A stretch of 17,105 nt of DNA, taken from the NCBI GenBank assembly GCA_013054445.1, contig JAAMPI010001249.1, positions 1 to 17,105 of the forward strand, given 5' to 3'. A model generated the notes under the pieces. The model ran no database searches, had not been told where the DNA came from, and saw only the letters and a program-made list of their open reading frames with translations. Shown here piece by piece: positions 1-9,527 of this stretch. Source of the DNA: Cudoniella acicularis (Eukaryota; Ascomycota; Leotiomycetes; Helotiales; Helotiaceae). The position numbers and the translations under genes are program-made. Within the stretch, counting starts at the first letter, position 1; every line of letters begins with the position of its first letter.

Positions 1-732
1 TCACATCCGAGTGTCGGCGCCGAAGGTAACTCATTACATACCGTACACCAAGTAGAGCGACGTATCACTGTTCCGCGCGTGAAGAGCCGGCTACGCTATA
101 GGATTCAGATCCTAGATTTATACTGCACCGCTGTGCTGCACGCCCGAAGTGAGAACATACGCCGAAGTAATGCACATAGACCCCCACTGCAAAATCAACG
201 CCGTCAACGGACAGTTTCCGAACTCATACAGCGCCAGGGTGAAACAGGTACAGCCTGCTAGAAGTAACATAGTGCCTTCGAGTAAGATGTTCAAGTGCAG
301 AGCATATGAAGGGTTGCACCCGTGAAGACACTGTAGGTCACGTGGACGGGGCACTTACGGGGCAATTGTTGAAATCTCAAGGTCTACAGAGTCAAAAACG
401 AGTGTATTCCATAAAGGAGAAGAAGATGACTACTGTACAGGAAGGGCTTCCAGAGCCTATAATTATGGGCGTGGCACCAGGCCAAAGCGTACCCTGAAAC
501 GGGTCTGCGACCCGAATCGCAACAGCAATTACGGGCCCGTGCGGCAGTTACGAAACAGTTACAGCCACCTATATAAGGACCGGAAAGGACACATAGACTG
601 TTACGGCCTATATTAGGGCCCGTAGGGCCCTGACCTGAGAGGGCAACTGAACCTTGTAGCTTCAATTACTAAGCATTGACTTCAAGCCCTGACGGAGCAG
701 GAAAGACTCCTGCACATCACTGAAAGACCAAT
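1..732. other. Left-edge region without a confident gene
   Basis: No reading frame here shows a recognisable family. The longest minus-strand frame (354 to 118, 78 codons) has a hydrophobic stretch that could be one membrane segment, but it has no other support and might be an exon of a gene running off the left edge or chance. The stretch 480-640 is rich in GGGCCC and GTTAC words with small imperfect palindromes. The part next to 733 presumably holds the amidase promoter. None of the CG tracts seen at the cluster promoters occurs here. Confidence 0.4.
568..578 (+). promoter_or_regulatory. TATA-like box upstream of the amidase
   Basis: The word CCTATATAAGG lies about 155 bp before the amidase start codon and resembles a TATA box. 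Its placement is plausible for a fungal promoter with a long leader, but this is only a sequence match. A similar word, CCTATATTAGG, follows about 40 bp later. Confidence 0.2.
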
Positions 733-2523
733 ATGGAACCAATTATTGATGCGCTTACGCTTACTGCGTCTGAAGCAAGAGAACTCCTCGAAAACGATGC
801 CATCACTTCTGAGCAGCTTGTTAAAGCATACCTAACACAGATTGAAGCGCACAATCACAAGGGAATGAACCTCAACGCCTTGATATCTGTCGCCCCAGAA
901 CAAGACCTCCTAGAGCGAGCGCGTGCTCTTGATCACGAGAGACGAAGTGGCTTGTTACGGAGCGAGCTGCACGGCATCCCATTTATCGCCAAAGATGTCT
1001 TTGTAACTCACCCAGCGCTCGGCATGCCCACCACTGCTGGCAACCCGTGCTTTGCAACGGCAAAAGCGAAGCGAACAGCTCCAATGATCCAGCATCTGCT
1101 GGACGCTGGTATGATTCTTCTTGGAAAGAGCAACCTCACCGAGTTCTGTGGACTCAAGGAACCCATGAATACAACAGGTCAGTATCAGATAATGTATGTA
1201 TCCAGATCGTGCGCTAAAAAGCCTTCTCATGGTAGGATGGTCTCCAGCAGGCGGCCAGACTCAAAGTCCGTATATATTCGGAGGATTGGAAGAGGATGAA
1301 AAACTTATAGGCCACTCATCTGCAACTGGCAGCTCGTCTGGGACAGCAGCCGGCGTCGCAGCAGGGTTCGCTCCGCTTGGAATTGGAACCGAATGCGTCG
1401 GAAGCGTCATTACACCCGCCAACAGAGCCGCTCTCTACGCGCTAAAGGCTGGGCTGGATGCCATTAATACGGAGGGCTGTTTCAAGTATGCCGACTGCTT
1501 GGATTGTAAGCAGTCCCAAGCTCTCGTTCTGTAAGGATCAAGCAGCTCACGCCCTTGGCTCTAGGTATTGGAGGCATGGCCAAAAGTGTGAATGACTTGA
1601 ACTTGCTTGTTTCTGCAATGATGCAGCGACCACGTGTTTTTGATGTCAGTGGAGGCCTTTCAGGTCTTCGCATTGGTTTTCTAGATCCTACGATCTGGAA
1701 AATTCGCGAGGAGCTCTGCAGATGGCCCAACGATACACGAGATCAGATGGTGTGGAAACTTTCCGTGACACGCTCTATTTTCGGGAGGCTTACTTAATCG
1801 TAGGAAACCGAGTACTGGAAGGCGAAAGACCGCATTGCCGGATGCGGCGCCATTGTTTCGGAAGCAAATGACTTGTCTTCGCCACTTGAAGTCTTCGACT
1901 TCCAAGATCAGAGTCCATTTTACGAAATAGCCTGTGAGTATCGAGTACAGACCACGGGCGATATAAAGCTTACCTCGAGCGTCCAGTTTACCAATTGGCC
2001 AACATCTTCTTTCCGGCTTGGTTCAGCGAGTTTGCCGAAAGCGAAGTGCACTCGGTCAAGGATATCGTTAAATACAACGAATCCCATGCTGACATATGTC
2101 TACCCCCAAGTCAGTCCTGACCTATCGTGCACCAAAGAGCGTGGCTGATGATAATTAGAGCTCCCAAAACAGAGCGAACTGCACGAACTTGTTGTGAACT
2201 CGAGGACTGAGGCGCATGCAAAGGCGACGAAGACGGAGATGCTGAAACGGGCTCACGAGAATCTTGAAAAGCAATTTCAGAGCTGCGACATCATCGTTGC
2301 GTATGCCGACAGCTCGCTCTGCCAGTACTCATCTGCCGCTGGACTGCCCATTGCTTGCATGCCCCTTGCAACTGTCAGGTACAGCGAACATAACGAGCGA
2401 CCATTCGGTCTCTGTGCGGTCGCCAAATCTGAGCATTTGCTGCTCAGGTTTATGGCTGCTTATGAGGCCATATTTCCACCCAGGCCGCTGCCGCGGCCGC
2501 TACTAGTTTCCGCTCACGGGTAG
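733..2523 (+). CDS. Amidase-signature family hydrolase, six exons
   Basis: Hand-spliced exons are 733-1177, 1236-1505, 1565-1749, 1804-1933, 1987-2109 and 2159-2523, giving 505 residues in one frame. The third intron (1750-1803) has a weak donor, GTGTGG, but removes two in-frame stops. The family hydrolyses amide bonds with a Ser-cis-Ser-Lys triad. Here the lysine is K87 in IAKDVF, the cis-serine is about S181 in the TGSSSG loop, and the nucleophile is S205 in GTECVGSV, 24 residues later as in classic members. The usual TD before the GS is replaced by CV. The C-terminal part has the family-typical block DSSLCQYSSAAGLP, then RPFGLCAVAK and EAIFPPRP. Length is slightly short for fungal amidases of about 550. 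It ends about 1.1 kb before the neighbouring UstYa gene's start codon, with which it converges. Membership in the peptide cluster is possible but unproved, and it lacks the CG-tract promoter. The substrate is unknown. Confidence 0.85.
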
Positions 2524-2617
2524 AAATGGACACAGCAAGTTGTTACAGATTTTTGAAACCCGAGTGAGCATTGATACAGACTGTGTTAAAAGTTTATTGG
2601 CTGAGTCTTGCGTTTAA

Positions 2618-3579
2618 TTATATAACCTCCACCGGCTTCGAAGGATATTCGCGTATCTCTCTACTGGAAATCAAGTCCAGAAGCGAATCGCGGCTTCTAC
2701 ATTCATGTTGAACATTGAAATCTGGAACCGGGTCCGTCTCGTTCGTCCATTTGAATGCAATGAGTGAAGGGTCCCAGTCACTAAAACGAGTATCAGGCTA
2801 TTGCGAACCAAAATGAGTTTATCCCAGAGCTCAACATACCATTCTAACTTCTGGCGGAGGATGTCCAAGCAGTGATCGACACGGCTGTGCCAAACTTGTG
2901 GATGCAACCGCGCAAATCGTGCTTCCTCTTCGTAGTAATCAAAGTTGGTCGCTCGATATAGATTGTACAGACAATGAAGCTGGTGCACCGCTAAATGAAT
3001 TTAGCGAGTTGAGCGACAAGAATCGCTTTTGAGAGCATACCCTCATTCATGACCATATGCTTGGTTCCCTCATCATTGCTCTTAGGCATCTCGACCACAA
3101 ATTCGGCAGCAAGATCTTCTTTAGTTTTGCCGATTTCTTCGGGTGTGGCCCAAAATGACCAAACTGGAAAGGGCATCAGTTCGCTCATTTTCGATGGTAT
3201 CGCCTTTCATACCTTTCCAATACTGAGACCATGTAGCATCTACCTGCGGACTTGGGGGCCCTTTAAACTCCGATTTATAGCTAGGACTTCCATTGAAGAC
3301 TCGGCTCTCCGTCTTCTCGTCAGCTATTTGCCAATATCGTCCAGAGAGGCGATTTCTGCTGAACGACTGCAACTCTTCTTCCGTGTATATAGCCACATGC
3401 TCCGGAGTAGGCCGCATACGATACTTGAAACCGGGAAGTTTGGGCTGCGTACCAAGAGAAGCGAAAATCGTGTAGGTTGATATGCACCCGAAAGCGAAGG
3501 CAATCCATAATTGACAAAATCCAGTAGAGCGTCTCTTGTGTCGTTTGTCGGCATGACTCTCGTCAGGTAGATCCCGCAT
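2618..3579 (-). CDS. UstYa-family (DUF3328) oxidase-like protein, second HxxHC site altered
   Basis: Exons in coding order are 3579-3213, 3163-3041, 2990-2840 and 2780-2618, giving 267 residues. The ATG at 3579 is chosen because the in-frame extension to 3597 begins with TTG. A short basic N-terminus is followed by one membrane segment at about 20-42, then a lumenal domain. The first site is HQLHC at 166-170. The second reads RVDHC at 200-204, with arginine replacing the first histidine (codon CGT, one transition from CAT). The C-terminus has the family-typical FNVQHECRSRDSLLDLI. UstYa proteins carry out oxidative cyclisation in ustiloxin, asperipin and related pathways, using the two HxxHC motifs. 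Loss of one histidine may reduce or change activity. It converges with the amidase (95 bp between stops) and is the only UstYa gene here besides its neighbour with a site defect. Its upstream region has no CG tract. Confidence 0.85.
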
Positions 3580-3796
3580 ATTGACTAGATAGTGCAATAT
3601 ATGTTTTTGGCGTGCTAAATACAGGTTTGTGTTGTCGTGGCGATCGATGGGACAAGCAAGAAGAGGAATGGAAATGGATGTCAGTTTGGGGGGAACAAGG
3701 AGTCATATATACACGGCGGGAACACGCAGGGGCTCACGCCAGGCATCATTTTCTGCACGCTTCAGGATAAAAATACGTAGAATGTGCACATAGTTT

Positions 3797-3984
3797 CTCA
3801 ATAATTATGCCAAGATGCTTAATTCCCTCGCTACATGATCTCGTAGAGTACATTCTGGACTCCTGCCATCTACAGAGTGCAGCTTTTTCGAGCTCTCAAT
3901 AATCATGCCAAGATGCTTAATTCCCTCGCTACATGATCTCGTAGAGTACATTCTGGACTCCTGCCTCCACAGAGTGCGCCTTTT
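3797..3984. repeat. 98-bp tandem duplication of the tail of the 3929-4790 gene
   Basis: Two copies lie head to tail with an offset of 98 bp, the first starting at 3797 and the second at 3895. Positions 3807-3867 and 3905-3965 are identical over 61 bp, and similarity continues with a small indel. The second copy holds the last codons and stop of the neighbouring minus-strand UstYa gene (stop at 3931-3929). The first is an extra copy of the same tail and its downstream bases. It occupies most of the 349-bp gap between the two minus-strand UstYa genes. Confidence 0.9.
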
Positions 3985-4790
3985 TCCAGCGTTGAATGTG
4001 AGCAGGGTCTCGACAATAGTGCAGTGTATTGAAATCAGGCCGCTCCTTGAGCGCTTTTGTAGGTGTGGACAAGACCAGATACGGCGTTGTATCTCCAACG
4101 CATTCAATAACGTGGCGGAGATATTGCAAGCAGCCGTCAACTCTTTGCATCACTTCTCTCTCCGAGCCACGAAAAGAGTCAAATTGGCTGTAGTCATACT
4201 CGTGCCGCCGAGTATGCTGTCTAAGTAAGTTTAGACAGCTGATTTGATGAGTGACCTCCAAAAATGCAATCGCCCTGTCACCATCGCCCTCGGACTCACG
4301 CATCCAATTTCCTTTAACATTTAGCTCCAACCACTCTATCTCCTGGTTGGAGACAGGGAAAGGATTTGCTAATCCCAAGTTAATATATATAACTTCCATG
4401 CGTCGGAGAGAAAATATAGGGCATACCTTGCTCCAGCAGGCGCCATTCGGCCTCCAATTCAGCATCTGGCGTGCGGAACAGAGGAAGGTCGTCACCAAAA
4501 TTGTTCTGGAAAAGCTGCCAACTGTAGTCCACAGCTTTCTGAGCAGGCGAGGGGCTCGACCATGTCTGCATGCATAACTTGTCCGATGGCACAAGCCAAA
4601 TTCCCTGCCAGGTGGCAACCACGGCGAGGGCAAAGAAGACCAGGCTTGTATAAAAGCGTTTTGAAGTCGCGATGCTGGGAGTCATGCTTTCGGAGCCGTT
4701 CAAATTCGCCATAGGTTGATCGCTTGTCGCGCTGTAAGTTTCCATCTCTACATATTCAAGTTGTAGATACATGAACGCTCCAGATTCCAT
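3929..4790 (-). CDS. UstYa-family (DUF3328) protein with both HxxHC sites degenerate
   Basis: Exons are 4790-4427 and 4368-3929, giving 267 residues. The 58-bp intron has donor GTATGC and acceptor TTAG. A membrane segment lies at about 46-66 (YTSLVFFALAVVATWQGIWL). The lumenal part keeps the family architecture: NQEIEW, the LNLLRQ helix, HEYDYS, then LQYLRHVIEC and VTPY-like GDTTPYL, ending with LHYCRDPAHIQRW. The motif positions are damaged: the first reads HQISC (162-166, serine for histidine) and the second RVDGC (197-201, arginine and glycine for both histidines). The frame is otherwise intact, so it may be an inactive or scaffolding paralog rather than a decayed gene. It is divergent from the 5133-6065 gene, sharing a 342-bp promoter with a CG tract 70 bp from this start. 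An alternative in-frame ATG at residue 16 cannot be excluded. Confidence 0.85.
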
Positions 4791-4859
4791 CCTCCAAATT
4801 GCTTGTCCGAGCTAGGCTGGGCTGTGTGTGTGGAGAAGGTTGTCAAGCTGTAGCGCCGC

Positions 4860-4874
4860 CGCGCGCGCGCGCGC
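4860..4874. promoter_or_regulatory. (CG)n tract in divergent UstYa promoter
   Basis: Fifteen bases of uninterrupted alternating C and G sit between the starts of the divergent genes at 4790 (-) and 5133 (+), 70 bp and 259 bp away. Flanks are GCC on the left and AGGCGG on the right. It is one of four such tracts in the window, all in front of cluster genes. That it is a regulatory site is inference from position and recurrence. Confidence 0.5.
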
Positions 4875-5132
4875 AGGCGGTATCCCGCCAACGCCAATCA
4901 TTGATCAGCATTGCTCGACGTGCAGTGATGACCAGCATTTCGGCCCCCAGCGATGGGCATTGCCTCATGCTTAGATTCATGAATAGTCTACCTTATGCAG
5001 CGCCAAAGAAGCGCTGTATGGAAGCGTCTCCGCTTACCTAACTTCTCGCTGTAAGAGACAGAGACTATTCTATGCTTCTTCAATTCTCCCCTCACTGTTA
5101 TTGCATGCTGTAATCCTAAATTTGTTTGCATC

Positions 5133-6065
5133 ATGTTTATCTTCTCCTTGCTGTTCCAAAGGCGCGAAAGCACTTATTCGGCCCTACACGATAGCCCACT
5201 TGATTTCGAGGAGCGAGTGAAGGTGGGAGAAGACAATAATCACGAGAGTAGTGGGGGTCTACGCTGGCAGGTACAGAAGCGTAAAACTCAGAGGTTTGAC
5301 TCTGTTAACGTTTTGCTGCTATGTGCAAGCATATTGCTCGCGTTTGCCATCGGTTTCAACCTTGTGGCCCGAGCCAAGCAAGCGTCGGATGCAGTATGCA
5401 TGAAGAACATGTGGGCATACAGTAAGTTAATATTAATTACTCCGTAGATGGAATTGCGCTGGGTGGCAACTCACGGCACACAAAGGTCCGGTTCAGGAAG
5501 CAGCTGAGTGGGAGTGGACAACATTTCCGGATTACTTTTCTCCTGATCAATACAGCGGTCCTCCAAGTGTCGAGGTTGAGGAGGCGTGGTCAAAACTCTG
5601 GGACTGTAAGTCGTTCCGTTTGGCTTTAGGCAATGGGCTTACTTGCTACCAGTTGGTGCATTCACGGTACCTTTCGACAAAATTCCCTTGCTCAACAAAT
5701 CTTCCGTCGATCAAGATTATCGACAGGTGCGCACCGAGCGTGGCATGGAAGTCGGAGCGTTACTGGAAGGCGCCCACCAAATACACTGCCTGAATTTGGC
5801 GCGACAGTACATCTATCGAGACCAGTGGGACTACTCCAGTCTGCAGTCGTTTAGTGGAGGAAAACGTGTACAGAGACATCATGTTGACCACTGCTTGAAT
5901 ACTTTACTCATCAATATAAACTGCTGGAGCGATGTCACGCCGTTCTTGCTTGAATATACTGGCCACGGGCTTGTCAAACGTGGGGCACAACATCGATGCA
6001 AACGCTTTGACAAACTTGTCGACTGGGTAAATGATCATGTTGCTTTTGACGCAGCAGCAGAGTGA
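5133..6065 (+). CDS. UstYa-family (DUF3328) oxidative cyclase-like protein
   Basis: Exons are 5133-5421, 5486-5605 and 5653-6065, giving 273 residues. The cytosolic N-terminus is about 55 residues, followed by a membrane segment at 58-79 (NVLLLCASILLAFAIGFNLV). Both catalytic-type motifs are intact: HQIHC at 178-182 and HVDHC at 213-217, separated by the family-typical RDQWDYS. The region before the first motif contains FDKIPLLNKSS, which closely matches FDEDKLPLLNKSK in the 13965-14845 gene, so these two are probably recent paralogs. The second intron sits directly after the LWD residues at the same place and phase as in that paralog. The usual LRQ after the second motif is replaced by LLIN. 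By analogy with UstYa/UstYb it would act in the secretory pathway on Kex2-released peptide. It shares a CG-tract promoter with the minus-strand gene at 4790. Confidence 0.88.
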
Positions 6066-6464
6066 TCATTTTTCAGAATGGAGTAAGGCTGGTGGAGCAT
6101 TCGGCAGTTGCAAATAATGTACTTTTTTGGACAATACCTAGGCTGCGTCATGGGTTCCCATGGGGCCCAAAGAGAGCAATTGGACCCACCCACTAGGTCC
6201 CCAACCTATAGGCTAGGTTTGAAAATTTAAAGACTTACTAAGGACCCAATAAATTGCTGAGGATCCGGCACGTGACTACTAATAATACTCTATATAAGAT
6301 TTTTAAAATTAGCTATATTTATTATATCAGCCTTATATAATAACTTCTTTTTAATAATATTCGTTATGCTATATAATATATCTTATATAACTTTTACTCT
6401 TACTCTCCCATCTTTTACTTCTTTAACTCTTTCTTAATTCTCTTTTCTAAAACGTTCTCGCCTT

Positions 6465-6504
6465 CCTTCTCTTTCCTTCTCTTTCCTTCTCTTTCCTTCT
6501 CTTT
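6465..6504. repeat. Four tandem copies of a 10-bp pyrimidine unit inside the element
   Basis: The unit CCTTCTCTTT is repeated four times without error. It sits in the pyrimidine-rich left arm of the hAT-like element and faces a purine-rich right arm. Confidence 0.95.
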
Positions 6505-6511
6505 CGTTTTT

Positions 6512-6602
6512 GTATTATACTTTCTAGTTAATCACGTTAAGACTAGTAAGATCTATCTTTAATTTTATTAATTTTAACGAGATTAAGTACAAAGTATAAT
6601 AC
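6512..6602. repeat. Central imperfect palindrome of the element
   Basis: The arm at 6512-6532 (beginning GTATTATACTTT) is nearly the reverse complement of 6582-6602 (ending AAAGTATAATAC), with an AT-rich loop between. It marks the fold axis of the element. Confidence 0.75.
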
Positions 6603-6884
6603 GAATACGATAGAAAGGGAAAGACGGGGAGGGAAGGAGAGAAGGGGAAAGGGAAGAAGGGATGGGGAGAAGAGGTTAGAAAGAGTTTTCATAAAGAGAA
6701 TTAAGAGAAAGAGTGTGGGAGAGAGGGGAAGAGAAGGGGAGAAAGAGGGAGGGAGTAGATAGTGAGAGTGAGAGTGAGAGTTATATGCTATATACTAACT
6801 TTAAATATTTAAGTCTATTAGTCGCGTACTGGGTCTTTGGCGACTCAGCGGGTCCCCAAAACCCATTAGAAAATTTGGGATCCA

Positions 6885-6914
6885 CCTAGTTGGCCCCCGC
6901 CTAGTTGGCCCCCG
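6885..6914. repeat. Subterminal 15-bp tandem repeat of the element
   Basis: CCTAGTTGGCCCCCG occurs twice in immediate tandem near the right end. Subterminal repeats in hAT elements often bind transposase; that role is inferred here. Confidence 0.85.
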
Positions 6915-7067
6915 ACCCATAGGTTATAGACCAATGGGTTTTGACGCAGCCTAACAATACCTTTGTCTGCTTCAAGGGGCTGCTACCTATCTCTGATGTC
7001 TTATCACAGAAGCCCCATATTAACGTGAAGCTTTACATTAATTTGATGTTATATTGCAGCCATCCAG

Positions 7068-8020
7068 CTATGTACGTGACGCGGTGTTTGCAGAGGGTTT
7101 GTTGTCCACGTCGATACGCCTTCCAGTCCGCGTTGTGAAGTTGAAAACCATCCTCGGTTCTGCCCAACTTTGAAGTGCCGTGTAATCTCTGCATTGATGA
7201 GTTCCCCAGTCTCCATATGGGAGCCCTCCCTCGGGCGTGGAATCGGCTGTGCACATGGCGCTCAACCGTAAGTAGTCAATGCAATGAATAACATGCTCGT
7301 CGACAACAGAATCCGTTGGTTTTCCCAGTTTTCTATAGCCGTACTGTGCAAAGACGTAGGCAAGACAGTGCATTTGGTGATAATACGAGATGATGTAGCC
7401 TTCCATCATAAATCCCATAGAATCCGTACGTAGCGGAGGATCGAGCCCCATTTCTCTCCACTCTGGGATGGAAACGTAGCCCCGATGGTCTAGCGGAAGA
7501 TTGTTAGTGACATGGATAATAAAACGGAACTATGCAGGGTTGAGTATACCGGACGAAAAATCGTACCAACGGGAGACCGTTTCATTAAGAATTGTCTCGT
7601 TGTCGAAAGCATCAGGGCTTCCATAGTAGTGATCCCGGAGATATCGTAATGACCGCGTCGGAACTATAAGTCGATTGTTAAAACGCTATCCATAAGTAGT
7701 AACGAGTAGTGGGCGCGACACTTACGTTGTACTGCTGGTGAAGTTCCCGGACACGCCATTCTTGATGCCGGGTTGATGTAGTAGAAGCTGACAACTCCAG
7801 CAAAGAGGACAGCCTGAATAATGCAAATATAAAACCAACAAGGGTTGCGAGTTTTTTTTTTCAAGGAAGACGCAGACTTCAAGGAGACGCCAGAGATAAA
7901 AGGGCTTTGTTCTTCCAAGCATCCAAGTTTTTCATCGGACCGAACATCGTCGGACGAGGTGTAAGACTCGTAGTCTCCCACCGTCACATCCTCTTCTGTA
8001 TCAAATGGAGGTAGAGTCAT
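7068..8020 (-). CDS. UstYa-family (DUF3328) oxidative cyclase-like protein
   Basis: Exons are 8020-7726, 7663-7550 and 7489-7068, giving 276 residues. The ATG at 8020 is the first in frame; the upstream open stretch to 8098 begins with TTG. An acidic N-terminus precedes a lysine cluster and a membrane segment at about 62-82 (WFYICIIQAVLFAGVVSFYYI). The middle contains SRWYDF and then HRGYVSIPEW. Both motifs are complete: HQMHC at 174-178 and HVIHC at 202-206, followed by IDYLRLSAMCTAD. The C-terminus carries GTHQCRDYTALQSW, the family's last conserved block. Intron positions differ from those of the 5133-6065 type, suggesting another subfamily. It is divergent from the 8331 gene, with a CG tract between them, and its 3' end faces the hAT-like element. 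Confidence 0.88.
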
Positions 8021-8181
8021 TGCAAACCGTTGAAGGGGAATATTCGACGAACCGGAAACGATCTTGGCTTGGGGGTATAATATGTGACAATGTAACAAAT
8101 AAACTGCTCCCTCAAAGTGTGTCTCCGCAAGTCAGAGTGACTGACATGTGCGGCTGCTAAACAGAAGTGGAAGCTGACAAC

Positions 8182-8198
8182 CGCGCGCGCGCGCGCGC
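8182..8198. promoter_or_regulatory. (CG)n tract in divergent UstYa promoter
   Basis: Seventeen bases of pure alternating CG lie in the 310-bp gap between the divergent starts at 8020 (-) and 8331 (+), 162 bp and 133 bp away. This is the longest of the four tracts and the most central in its promoter. It is followed by CAGTGG. A regulatory role is inferred. Confidence 0.5.
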
Positions 8199-8330
8199 AG
8201 TGGAAAAAGCCACCGAGTTCCAACCAGTCTAAGCAGGGCAGATCTTGTCGCATGTAATCCTGAAAACTGCATTCTAGATGTCACTTTTACCAACAGCAGT
8301 ACCATTCCTGTGTCGCCCTTCAAGGCAACG

Positions 8331-9249
8331 ATGTTTACCAAAACAGTATTTACATGGAGAAAGCAGTCTGCACATCTGCCGTCGACTAAAGAAGAAGAAG
8401 AGCATTTCCTCGACGACAATTCATCAGATTGCAACTTGAAATCCGATGTTCCAAAGGCCAGAATTCACCCAAAGGAGAGAATAGCCTGGCTCACATTGAG
8501 CGTTCTGCTTACATCAATATCTTGTCTCTCTTGGTTTCTAAGAAATGATCAACAACTGCAGAACTCATACGAACACGGATTCAACACAGATCTACAGCCC
8601 GCAAAGTCAGCAATCACGTTGATCGAGACCGAGTTCTACGGCGGGATTATCGTGAACTCGACTGGAGACTTCAACCTTGTTCTCAACCCGGATGAGGAAC
8701 TTTACATTGGAACGCCAACCCGGGAGCTAGACGCATCATGGGATCGCTTAGTCGGTAGCTATATCGCTTTGGATACGAAGGAAGCAAGTCGCATCAATGG
8801 AGGCTTGTCACTCGAAAATGGAGCATACTACGTGGTGTGAGTAAGACTGCCAACCCTGTTTCGCAGAACTGACATGAAATAGTCCACATGTTCGCCATAG
8901 TCTTCACTGCCTAAACTATTTGCGGAAAGCATTATACAATCATTGGTACCCGACGATTCTGACCGAGTCAAGGGACCATGTCCCTCCATACTTCATGCAT
9001 GTTGGTATGAGCGACCATTGTCAGACATTCTGGTTTTTCTCGCTAATGTAATCAGATCACTGCATTGAAACGCTCCGTGAAACAATACAGTGCAATATGG
9101 ACATGACTCCCGTCCCGCATATTTGGAGCGAAGGAAAAGGGATGTTTCTTGCGCAGACGATGTTAAAGCATACATGTAGAGACTTTGACGCGTTGGTCGA
9201 GTGGCAAGATAGCAGGGAGAAGGGCAGAGAGAAAGTGCGAAATGATTAA
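8331..9249 (+). CDS. UstYa-family (DUF3328) oxidative cyclase-like protein
   Basis: Exons are 8331-8836, 8883-9004 and 9056-9249, giving 273 residues. The start is the first ATG; the frame stays open upstream but has no ATG there. A membrane segment lies at about 51-70 (IAWLTLSVLLTSISCLSWFL). The central part has ELDASWDRL, the counterpart of the aligned AW or TW segment in the paralogs. Both motifs are complete: HSLHC at 174-178 and HVDHC at 208-212, the second interrupted by the last intron between valine and aspartate codons. A family-typical IETLRETIQCNMDMTPVP follows, and the C-terminus has HTCRDFDALVEWQ. It probably acts together with its divergent partner at 8020, as some dikaritin cyclisations need two UstY proteins. 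Which peptide bond or side chain it modifies is unknown. Confidence 0.88.
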
Positions 9250-9527
9250 ATGTAGCATCTCAGTGAATGAGACAGAGTAAAATGCAACAAAGTTCTGACG
9301 GACCACCGATTTCATAGCACAAAATGAAAATGAAATGAAAGTAAAAAGCTCAAAGTCAAATTTCCGTTGTTCCAGGTTATGCACGGCAAGTGGAAGTGTT
9401 CCTCCTTAGTGCAGATTTATAAACAGAAAGGCGCGGAAGAGATAATGCAGACCGTGTGGGTACAAAACCCTCGCTCCTCGCCCCTCGCCTCCACAAACTT
9501 CTAATGATAACTTCCCTCCCAAGCAAC

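Larger units (their letters stand above)
6139..6953. mobile_element. Non-autonomous hAT-like element (MITE-type), 815 bp
   Basis: The element has perfect 12-bp terminal inverted repeats, TAGGCTGCGTCA at 6139-6150 and its complement at 6942-6953, with weaker similarity continuing inward (AACCCAT-type words). It is bounded by a perfect 8-bp direct duplication ACAATACC at 6131-6138 and 6954-6961. An 8-bp target duplication and TIRs starting TAGG fit the hAT superfamily. There is no transposase reading frame. The interior is a pyrimidine-rich left half (about 6390-6510) and a purine-rich right half (about 6605-6780) around a near-palindromic centre, so one strand could fold back. It lies between the 3' ends of two convergent UstYa genes and interrupts no coding sequence. 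Confidence 0.9.

Noticed and set aside
118..354. Minus-strand 78-codon frame with a hydrophobic stretch, possible membrane protein exon
   Set aside because: No family resemblance, no clear splice sites and no supporting context; it could be chance.
3805..4140. 111-codon minus-strand frame over the end of the 3929-4790 gene
   Set aside because: It is an off-frame reading of the UstYa exon running into the tandem duplication.
8021..8098. N-terminal extension of the 7068-8020 UstYa gene
   Set aside because: The extension begins with TTG, not ATG, and adds nothing family-like before the first ATG at 8020.
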